Positions 49,401 to 61,400 of a DNA stretch of 64,000 nt are shown here, one piece after another. A program made the translations under genes and the position numbers. Each line of letters starts with the position of its first letter. The first letter of the stretch is position 1. The stretch is from Schistosoma mansoni (Eukaryota; Platyhelminthes; Trematoda; Strigeidida; Schistosomatidae). The stretch lies in the NCBI RefSeq assembly GCF_000237925.1, contig NW_017386041.1:248001-312000 (forward strand), in the 5' to 3' direction. Under the pieces are notes generated by a model. That model did no database searches, was not told the DNA's origin, and saw nothing but the letters and a program-made list of their open reading frames with translations.

Positions 49401-52400
49401 ACAAGTATTTATAAACAGTTGTCTATGCAAAATACTCAACATTCACTGGCCCAATACTATCAGCAATAGCGTTTTATGGGAGAGGAAAAACCAGCTTCCA
49501 GCTGAAGAGGAAATTAGGAAAAGACGTTGTAAGTGAATTGGATATACATTAAGGAAATCACCAATGTGCATCACGAGGCAAGCCCTAACTTGGAATTCGG
49601 AAGCGAAGCGGAAAAAAGGAAAGCCAAAGAATACATTACGCCGTGAAATAGAAGAAGATATGAAAAAGATGAATAACAACTGGAAAGAACTGGAAAGGAT
49701 TGCCCAGGACAGAGTTGGATGGAGAATGCTGGTGAGCGGCCTATGCTCCTCGACGAGGGGTAACAGGCGTAAGTAAGAACGTAAGTAATCTGCAGAAATA
49801 TCGGATAATAACAACTGATATGTGACTGAGAAGGAACTACTATTTAACGAGAATAAAGCGTTAACATTAACCTTGAAACCTACCTATAACTACCGTAGTA
49901 AAGCATGAAAATCTAAAATCCACTTACGTATTATGAGATGATGAGCATACATTATCAGTGGTTGAACCAAAAGATTTAAATGGTTTTAAATGACCAGAAA
50001 TTTGATGAGCAGCATTATCTGTAGTATTTGTATGACGTGATTTAAGTTGAGATGTAGTAAAAGAGAATAATGGCTCTTGTGAAGTTGATACTGAAGATGA
50101 TTGTACAATATCAAGATGTGATGAAATGGAATGTTGTAAGTTTGAATCGACTGAATTATTACGGGATAGTATTGGTGATAAACTACTACTATTATGTAAC
50201 GAAGATAATTGAGGAGCAGGAGTCGGAGATGATGATGATGACGCTGATGAGTGAACTGCCGCAGCCACTGCTAAACTTGAAAGAAAATGGACATGAGCTG
50301 CTGCAGCCGCCGCCGCAGCAGCCGCTGCTGTAGCACGTTGAGAACAATCAGTGAATAAACTAGTGTGAAAGGAAAGAAAGAAATCCGAAATAACATAAAC
50401 TTCGAAGAAAATTGTTTTTGAATTACTAACTGAATAATTTAAAATATAATTTTAAAGAAAAAGTAACAAGTGATGATTAGACAGGATAGAACTAACCTAC
50501 GGTTTAACTGATTTTCTTCTGAATCTGATTTTACCGACAAGTCAGTAGTCCGTGTTGATGTAGACGATCCTAGTCTTCTTTGTGAATCATATGAAGCAAC
50601 TTGTTCACCAAAAGAATTCGATGGAATAACAAGTCGTTCGCTATGAATTGATTTATTACTGCCATTATCTAAACTTGAAAATTCTGTAAAGTGTTTGTCT
50701 GTAAAATTGTCATTATCAGTTTTTAGTTGAAGATTAATTGATGAATTATACTGATCTAATTTCGAACCAGTTAATGGACATAAACGTGAAGGTAAGTTTG
50801 TCGATGTTGATTTGTTGGAGGGATGTACACTACCACCGATAGTCATATTATCAGAAGCGGTGTTATAGATATTCATTGAATTATCAATATTCAATGGTAA
50901 AGTACTGGATGATGATTGATTACTACTATTAGTGCATAGTGATAATAAATTATCATGACTAAGGGAATGATGACATGGATTCGGATTTGACGAAAATCGT
51001 TGATTTGAATTATTATTAATTTTATATAAATCTGAAATTTAATTAAATCACAGAAAAACAAAATTAGGTACAAAAATGAAAGGAATAAGGTTGTGTAAGA
51101 AAAACACCAAATGGAATGATGTATATACTACTAACTCAAAAAAAACATTAGGATTGTAAGCAAAGATGGATAGTGGCTAGCAGTGGAATCTAGGACAAGG
51201 CACGTTTCGTCCTATTTCAAATTCGTCAACTGGATGTACCTGCATCTCAGAGTTGATGTTCACTCTGGGAGTCGAACCCAGTACCTTTCGCTGCAAACGC
51301 CATCGCATTATCCACTCGGCCACTGAGTCCTGATAGTCACTTGCTTGTGTGATGGGGTGAAGTTTGAATTCATTTAGTATTGTTTGTTTGAATCTTCCTA
51401 CGATGTGTTAGGACTGCAACTGGTCAGTCTCTCATTGGCATATGTGCATACTGTGCTTATTGCCTCGATATAGCCTTAATTCACAAGCATTGTAAGCAAA
51501 AATGACTGATCAGTTGCAGTCCTAACACATCGATGGGAAGATTCAAACAAACAATACTAAATGAATTCAAACATTAGGATTGTTAAAACCTTAAAATTTG
51601 TTATTTCGCATATATATTTAACCGTTGACTCATTAGTTCAAATCTCAGTTTTACTCACCAAAACACTGATATGATATAAATAATTTAACAGTAGATGTAG
51701 ATGTCACAATTGATGAATGAGCTCTGATGGAACTATCGGCACTATAATCATAACTTCTATGACATTTTGAACCTTTAATTCAACTTGAAATGGCTTGAAT
51801 CATCTCGTTGTTGATATTATGACTGACACTTGATCAGCGTTGGTTGATATATGGGGATCCTGTACGGACTGCCTCGATAAAGCTATTATGACACAAGTTA
51901 ATATAGAATAGATGGGATGTGGCTAACAGTCACAAATAGAAAGAAACAAATGTCCTGAATGACACTATTAGTCGCATTCCATCTATTGCTATATTCTTTT
52001 GGACCTTTGTTTACTAATTAACTGAAGATTTGCATCGAGTTTCTAAATAAGACAATCGATATAAGTTTACCAGGAAATTTATTTTGATTATGATTAAACT
52101 ACATACTTTGATCTACAACATCGCAATTCGATGTAGGCAGTGACATAAAACGCGAAGCACATGTTACCATCGTCATAGGTGGTACTGTTTCAAAGAAAAA
52201 TAAATTCAATATTGTTTTTACTAATGCTACTACGAACTATAACAGTTAATATCTAAAAAATGTATGGTTTACAAAAATTGTAGTATCAGAACTAAACCAT
52301 TACATGAATTAGGAGATGGAAACAAAATATACTAGGTCAACATTTATTGAGTACTAAGTAATAACCAACGTCATACGCCGGATGGATTGTATTGATCGAG

Positions 52401-55400
52401 GAGTTGTAACGGGACCACTAGTCTAAGTAACATGAATTGGTATCCATCAGTAAAGGGTGCGTATAATCTTGAAAGAACTGGTACTTCCCTTGTTGTTCCC
52501 AAATAGAATGAAACCTAAGTCTACGATTTCTTCATGACAACCCTCAATCATCTAATATCAAAACATCGTGTGAAGCAATATCATGTCGGAGAGGCTATCT
52601 ATGAATTCGGGAAAAAAAGCAAAAGAAGACTTTCAAAGATATCAGAAAGCAATTCAACACTGACAAACGACAGTAAATAGCTTAACTACACACATAAAAC
52701 ATAGATAGTATAAGTAGGGAGGAAAATCAATACCCACTTGCTGCTTTTATTAACTCTGAATGAAATGCAGCTGCCGCTGTAGCGGATGTCGACGACGGTG
52801 ATTGACTGAGGGCAGCTGCTGCCGCTGCCGCCGCGGCTACAGCTATAACAGAAGGCGATGATTTATTTTGTGAAGATAAATTATCATAAACATTAAGGTT
52901 GGATAACGAAGTATTAGGAGTCGGAATTCTAAAAGGCACAGGTGAATGAACACTTGGTTGTGGCCAAGATGTTGATTGCAATTTTGGACTAGATGAACCA
53001 GATGATACCGCTGCAGCCACTGCAGCTGCTTGTAAAGCAACACTGTAGAATGGTCCAGCCATGAAAGCACTTAACGATGGAGAGAGTCCACCAAAAGAAG
53101 GAAACATTGGAGAAACACAACTAGTTTGACAACCAGAAGCAGAATGAAACTGTGAAGAGATATAGAGAAAAACGTAGTCAAAAATAATAATAGTTTCAGT
53201 GTTTGGCGAAAGATGTTATGCTTAAACAAGTTAATATGTTCAAATAACAAAAAATACTTATTGTCTCATTGAAGAATCAATATGAATGTATCCGTTTACT
53301 TGCTCATGTGGAGTAAGTTGTATTAGCTGAACAAAGCGAGCTCCGAACACCACCCTGCCTGGTTATCTAAAGGATTACAAGAGTGTAATCTTGGAACATT
53401 TAGTTGATTCTCATTAATCCGTTTCATTAAAATCATACACACAGTCAACAGAATCAGGACAAAAGGAATACAGATAGGGGACTTATGTACAGTGGAGGTC
53501 ATAGCTATTCATCAATCGAAGCTTAACATTTACGTACAAAAACAGTATGTTCGAACCCTCATTATTTCATAGTCTTAATCTTTCTTTGTATCTCTCATGA
53601 TCAATCATTTTTCTCTACGCCTTAACAACTGTTAATTAGATTGATATCATGAATGGATGAATGTTGGACCACCATTGAAAACCTGGAAGCAATGGACGGC
53701 TGTTTCATCCTAGTATGGGACTCCTCAGCAGTGAGCATACACGATACCATACCAAAGGGATTCCAACCCAAGACCTTCGGTTTCGTACGCGAACACTTAA
53801 CCTCTACGATGAAATGACCGTCTAATGCTTTCACGTTTTTAATAGTAGTCTAATATTCATCCATTCATGATACTAATCTCCACAACCCTATATTGATAAC
53901 TATTAACTAACCATTATTACAACCATTACCTGTACTATTCTTCACAGATACCAAAAGTGAACAATTATCTTTACCTTATCACTTTTTCACTAGTCAATTG
54001 TTACGTAACTTTCTTTCAATATCTGACTTTTTTTTAAAAACAAAACACGATATCATTCTAAATGAAAACGTCGAAAAGAACTCGTCTCGTTTTCTCTCTT
54101 ACTGACTTATCTTTATTCATTTCTTCTCTAGTAACCTTTGTTCACTTAACATTCAATTATTTTATGAATGATTCATTAAAAAGAAACTAATATACAAAAC
54201 AGACGATAAATTACACTAATTTTTTTTTAAAAAAAACAATATTTTGAAGAGATAGATAGTGGCTAGCAGTGGAATCCAGTCTGACGCGCGTTTCGTCCTA
54301 TTGTGGGACTCCTCAGGAGTGCGCATCCACGATCCAGCCTCGCAAGATTCGAACCCAGAAGCTACCAGTCTCGCGTCAGAGCGCTTAACCACTAGACCAC
54401 TGAGCCGGCCGGCATTCAACGGTGTTAATGTCTAACTTCAACCAATCCACGAAGTTGAGCAACCGTTCACCAATTGTCTTCAGTGGGTTGATATCTCACA
54501 ACAATAGGACGAAACGGCCATCCAGTGCTTCCAGGTTTTCCATGGTGGACTAGCTTCAATTGACTTATGATTTCAACTATGAAAATACTGAAATCTCTAC
54601 AAAACCCCCTTCTGATATCTGAAATCTTTGAACATGACAAGTTTATTAAGACAATCAGTAATCAATATGAATAGAGAAACACTGATATATCTGATTGTAA
54701 TAACTAAACACAAGTGACTCCAATTATAGAAGAATGTGAAAAGCTTTGAAATATGGAAAGCATACTTGATAGAATAAGAATACAACTAAACGTGAACACT
54801 TAACTCTAAGCAACTTTAATAAAAAATGAGAAAGTAAATATTTTGGTGGATATTTAATTAACTTGTCCCCCCCCCAAAAAAAAGAATTTAACAATTCATA
54901 AAGTGAAGTAATGAAGTTCAACAATTTAGTTCTGTGTGTACGGTTACGATTAAAGACGTTCATTGATCTAACATTTTATGATGTAGAATAGAGAACTGAA
55001 TAATCTATTTGTTTTCTCTAAAATAGAGCAAATTAAGAATAAGATTCAACAAAAAAATCTCCTTATATTCAATTTGAGGTTGTGAAGATTATTGAATTTC
55101 ATTGAAATCATGAATCGATCAATGTTAGACCACCATTGAAAACTCGTAAAATGGTCACGTGACATCATGGACTGGTTGGAGTTAGACATTGACATCGTTG
55201 TTGAATGCGGTCTCAGCAGTTGAGAGTTTAAGCATCCGCGCATTAAACCGAATGCGCTAGGTCCGAATCCCACATGTAAGATCGTGAATGCGCACTGCTA
55301 AAGGAGTCTCCTTATATTGTCTGATTGGACAAAATGAAACCAATAAACAACGTAACCCATATAACATTGCATTGATACTTTTAATATCAGCTCCGGCCAA

Positions 55401-58400
55401 ACGAAAACGTGGCATCAGTCCTCAAAGTCACTAATTCTAGTCTGAGCCATGTTGGTAGATGCAGACTACTTGATTGGGGTCCATGTGACTATCGTAACCA
55501 ATGGTTGGAGACTCTAGGTGACATGGCTCAGAATCGATTACAATGGCGTAGATGTATACACTCTTTATCTTCCCTTAAACCTTGAGATTAAAATTGCTTC
55601 ATAACTTTCTTCCTTCCTGTACTATATCCTTATATACAACCTTTCTTTTCTATATTACCACCACTAAATTAACTACTTCTATGAATCCGGTGTTCATCTT
55701 GTTGTGCTAACAAGGTATGGCAACTTGGACCGATGCATATGTGTGCCTGGTCTTACGTTGTAGCTGGCTGACTAATATCAGCTCATATTAGATGTTGTAA
55801 CCAATTAATTTAAAACTTATTACAATCTATCATTTCAAGAATTTGTATATATACATACTACTGTTGACAAATCTACTACTAGTATGTTCATTGAATCAAG
55901 ATCATTCTAAACTGACAATTCACAAATGATCTTTTCTATTTAAATATTAAAAGATAACTTAGAATGGTGTGTTCATTTTTATCAATAATTAGTGTATATT
56001 ACACACTTTTCATTATTTTACAACATTGATAGACAGAATGGTGTGTGCTCATTTTTTGTTTTTTGTTTGTTTTAATTCTTGTATCAGATAATCAATCACA
56101 TGATAAACTTTAATAGGCAGTAGTCGTAGTCGTAGTGATAGTAGTCGAAGTAGTAGTAGTAGTAGTAGTCGTAGCCGAAGTAGTAGTAGGCGTAGCCGAA
56201 GTAGTAGTAGGCGTAGTAATACAAAAACGAATACACTAATTAAAATAAGTCATAGTTGATTATGAAAATGTAAACATGACTTTTAAAGAAACAACAAATA
56301 AGAGTAAGTTAATTGTTTAAACAAACAATGAAGCTGAAATTATGTAACCATATTATCTATATAAACTAATTTTGCGAAACCAGGAAATAATGATAAATCA
56401 ATTTAATATATGAAATCTTACCCGATTTGTCAAAGGATTAGCACATCGTAATACATGATCATCTGTATTTAAACCAGTTAGTGTTTCATTTAATTGTGAT
56501 TTCCTTCCTTCAGTAGTTATATGAGCTGACCTTCCAAAAGTATCAGATCCACAAGAATGTGGTGATGACAATGATGAAGGGGGATAGGAGAATTGATTTG
56601 GGACATCTTGACCCTGTTGATGAGCGGCTGCTGCAGCAGCAGCTGCGGCCGCAACAGCCGCAGCGGCAGCAGCATATGAAGAAGCATTAACAGGAAATGA
56701 CGGAGAACCGGTAACAAATGGCAATGGAAAGACTAAAAGGGAAATGAATGTTACAGATCACCACTAAACGCATAAACATAACCTTGAGCGAAATAAACGA
56801 ACAAAGTCAAAATTAAACTTCGATAAGAAATACAGAGACTTCATAAACTTCATCAAAGAAATCTTGATTACGAATTGTTACAAATAGCTAGAAAGTTTCA
56901 GTCATCCTGTATTTGAAAAAAACCCACAAAGATATGACGTTGGGTTTCTGTTTTTTTTTAATAGGAAATAATAAACGTAAATATTAGTTACTCCACCGAG
57001 ATCAAAAGGTCAAGTTATACACTTTATGATTACGCAGTCTGAACCATAGGTTCAAGAAGTCACAGTTCCAAGAAAAAGTACGAATGATGCGATAACTTAT
57101 TACGTTGAAGCAAAACTTCTACTATCAAATTAAAACGAACATGGACATATAAATGGATACGGGAACTAATTCAGTCACAACGTAGAACTTCGTACGTACG
57201 TACGTACATCAGTTCGAGTTGCCATACCACATTAACACAGAGATCCAGTTGTCGATTCAAATCCCATAGTGGTAGAAGTAGTAAGAGTATAAACAGTAGT
57301 CGGAAAGATTAGGGTTCAAAGATGTTATTAAAGGAGTATAATCCAGTGAAATAAATTTGGAAAGAGAAAAAAGATAGAGACATGAAAAATTCAGAAGATT
57401 AGAATCTGGTAGAACACAAAGAGTGGATGAACCTTTGCCATTGTGAACGACTTTGAGCCATATCATACAAGGTTTCTAACCATCGATTGCTATCATCTCG
57501 CGGATCTCAACCAGGTAGTCTACACCTACCAGCATGGCTCAGTCCAATTGTCAATGACTTCATGGATTTGTGTCACGTTTTGGTCTGGTCACCCCTAACT
57601 TCCTTCCAACCTACTCCTACACCATAAAACATTGCAAGTCGGAAACTAAAGACACAGACAAACTAAAGTACGAAGTAAAGTAGTTAATTTATTTATTTAA
57701 ACACATAAATATTGGTACAAAAAGCACCAGATATATATGCGACGCACAAATCTCATTTGATTTGTGTGAGGGCCGTAATACTGTCCAGGTGCCCAGACTG
57801 AAGCAGGTGGTTTTCTTAACGGGCCACACCCCGAGCCTTTGACCTAAAGGTCTAATCCACAAGGTAGTCGATCATCGTGAGGAGATGCAGTCTCATGGTA
57901 GCCGGTGACCAACGATTGATTCATACGCCATTTGTTCCCTCAGGATGCTGGAGCCGATGTGCACCATTGGTTTGGAATGAGGGTTTTCCAACTCCCCTAG
58001 GTGGACACACCACATCCACCGACCCGGTTAAAGCGATGGACATTCTCTTTTTGTCCTCTCAATTTTGTAAACAACACCCCCGCCACGAGAAGGCAGTGAC
58101 AGAGTCTGTATACGCGTGGCCATATGAGAGTATTTCGAGAGGGAGAGCGGACTCTCCCCACTATCAACAGTACCAGGGCATTTTGGGGTTATTGTGTTGA
58201 GGGTGAGTGAGTGAGTGCAATAGCCGGCTTTCTTTCAGTGAAGTAAAATAGACAAAATGTTACAAATGAATAATTGCCATCCTATGAAAAGACTTATGTT
58301 CAATGTAGTCAATGAATGAAAATTCAGTTTAAGATTATTCTTATTTTTTTACCTACAAACTATGAGTATCCAATGACACGGTATTCAATCGATAACAGAA

Positions 58401-61400
58401 GTATGAAAAAAAACAAACTACATTAACATTTGATAGATCAAGTGAAAATCAAAGAGAAAAAACTATAAGAAGAATAAATACTAAAATAATAAATGAATTG
58501 GGAACAAGACGGAACGAAAACACCGTAGAAACAGTACTATATATATATCTATATCTATCTATATATATATGCATATAGAGAGAGATGAAAGATAGTTGAA
58601 GAACATACAGTGGATACAATAAGGAGACAGAGATGGAAACAAAAAAAATACCACGTGCTATAAAGGAGGAAACAAACGAAAGAAAAAGCATCATCATAGA
58701 AGCGAATAAGTACGATATAATTTATCATAAAAATTTGATATTAATGATGACAACTGAAAGGAGAGGAAAGAATAAAGATACTTTTTATTTCATTTCATTG
58801 AAAGACAAAGTTGATAATCATTTTGGAAGAAGAATACTTAGATCGGGTTTTTTTTTCGCGCAATCAATAACATTCCTTCTTCTTCTTTTTTAGGGGGGAA
58901 AAGATTATTATTATTATAAGGCAAATAAATCTTGAACAGAGAATTATCCACTTCATAGAAAACTGATGATATAGTTTATATATATAGATTTATGAATGAA
59001 CTAAGGTAACCAAATTCATAATTAAGAGTATGATATTATAGAAATTAATCAACCTCTGACACTGATGTGAATGAAGTCCAATGGATAAAGTGACTTTATA
59101 AATAAATAAATATAATAATGTATAGCGTTTAACATAAAGTTGACTAGTGTTGGAGACGGTTGGAAGAGAATGAGGGGTGGACAAACCAAAACATGGCATA
59201 AGTCATTAAAGTCAATAAATTCTGGTCTCAGCCATGTTGGTAGATGCAGACTACTTGGTTGGGGTCCGCGTGACTATCATGATCAGTGGTTGCAGATGCT
59301 GGATGATATGGCTCATAATCGATCACATTGCTGTAGCTGTATACACTCTTTATCTTCCCTTAAACTATGAGATTAAAATTGCTTCATATCTTTCTTTCTT
59401 CCTGTACTATATCCTTATACACAATCTTTCTTTCATATATTACTACCATTGAAGTAACTGTTTCTATGAACTTGATATTCATCTTGTTGTGTTAGTGAGG
59501 TATGGCAACTTGGACCGATGCAAATGTGTGCCTGGTCCTACGTTGTAACTGACTGACTGACTGAGTGCTTTTTTCGGTGAAGCAGTTTAACCACATCGTC
59601 CAAAGCACCAGTCATGACAATCCACCGATTACATTTATTCCTTGTCACAAAATTCAGATAAATAATTATTATGCAATATTGATGAAGGTAAACATGAAAA
59701 CATTCAGCAAATCTTCATGCCCACTCGTACTTACTTCTGAAGGACTAGTGGGAGTTTGTATATGTACCACTCATCATTGTTGGAAAATATTTAAATAAAT
59801 TACAAGTCTATGTTCACGATTGGGTTTTTGATTTCCAGTAAACAAGTGACCGGTGAAAAATATCTTTGTATGTAAGTAGAAGTTTCATATTTCCTTGATA
59901 GTCTTTGAACAAACTACCCTAACTCAAGCTCTCATGTTTGTGTAGCATATTCATAGAACCGATACTTGTTAAGCCTTTACCTTACCTAGGGTAAACCAAG
60001 TAGTTTCCTTAAGCAACTATCAGTTCTTTGATATTTATAAAGTGAAAATTCCCATTGAGATATTAATTAAAAAGACGAGTAGCGTGAGAATTTATTTCAT
60101 TTTAATTAAAAAGGAATGATTGTTTTTATTCGCACTCGATTTTACTATAATGTACAGGTCAAATTATGGTAAATGTTTCCACCATTCCTATGACGCTGGT
60201 GGTGGTTTAATGAAAACATGACGTCAGTCTATGTGATCATCGTTGTCTGTTGATAGGTTCAGACTACCTGGTAGGGGTCTGACGGTAATTTTAAATGAAA
60301 CATAAAATTTATATGGGTATAAAACATTAGAATCTTAATTCGAGTACAGCGATTACGATGTACAATGAATTATTTCTATCCTTGAGAAAGTGATCAAATC
60401 AAGTTAACTGGATATATGAACATAGAAATACAACATTTATTAGGAATCAGGTATATCCAGTTGATAGATCAGTCAGTCAGCTACAACGTAGGACCAGGCA
60501 CACATTTGCATCGGTCCAAGTTGCCATACCTCACTAACACAACAAGATGAATATCAAGTTCATAGAAACAGTTACTTCAATGGTAGTAATATATGAAAGA
60601 AAGATTGTGTATAAGGATATAGTACAGGAAGAAAGAAAGATATGAAGCAATTTTAATCTCATAGTTTAAGGGAAGATAAAGAGTGTATACAGCTACAGCA
60701 ATGTGATCGATTATGAGCCATATCATCCAGCATCTGCAACCACTGATCATGATAGTCACGCGGACCCCAACCAAGTAGTCTGCATCTACCAACATGGCTG
60801 AGACCAGAATTTATTGACTTTAATGCTCTGATGCCATGTTTTGGTTTGTCCGCCCCTAACTCTCTTCCAACCATCCCCTACACTAGTCAGCATAGTACGT
60901 CGTGGTAATCAGTGTTCAGGCATACGTAACACGTGGCCCAACCATCTCAGTCGACGAAGATTCATGGCCTCATCAATCTAGTTGATAGGCATTTCGGATA
61001 GAACAAGATAAATCCATATTCTGAACATATTTATCCAAAACAATTTACAACTGATAGGATAACAGCAGCTAATCAATTAAGTGATTCCAGGTATATTCAC
61101 ACATATATATATCACAAACAGAAAATCTAACAAATGTGGAATGTAAAATTCATAAATTTATACTCTTTAAAATTAGTAATACGAATTAAAAAACTAGCTT
61201 GGAGTCATACCCTAATCGAAATATTTATCTATCACATCGAATGATACACCATAATGACTAAAAATCGAGACATTGAAGAACTTTAAACAATCAAAGGTGA
61301 ATTCATTAATGAATAGAATGATCAGTGATAAGAAAAACTTACGTGAATGGTAATAGTCATCTAAAGATAAGAATCCAAAATTGAATGATCCTTTCTGTGT

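Noticed and set aside
59234-60795. Identical 72-residue hydrophobic ORFs at both ends of the inverted pair
   Set aside because: They are an off-frame reading of LINE C-terminal and 3' UTR sequence.
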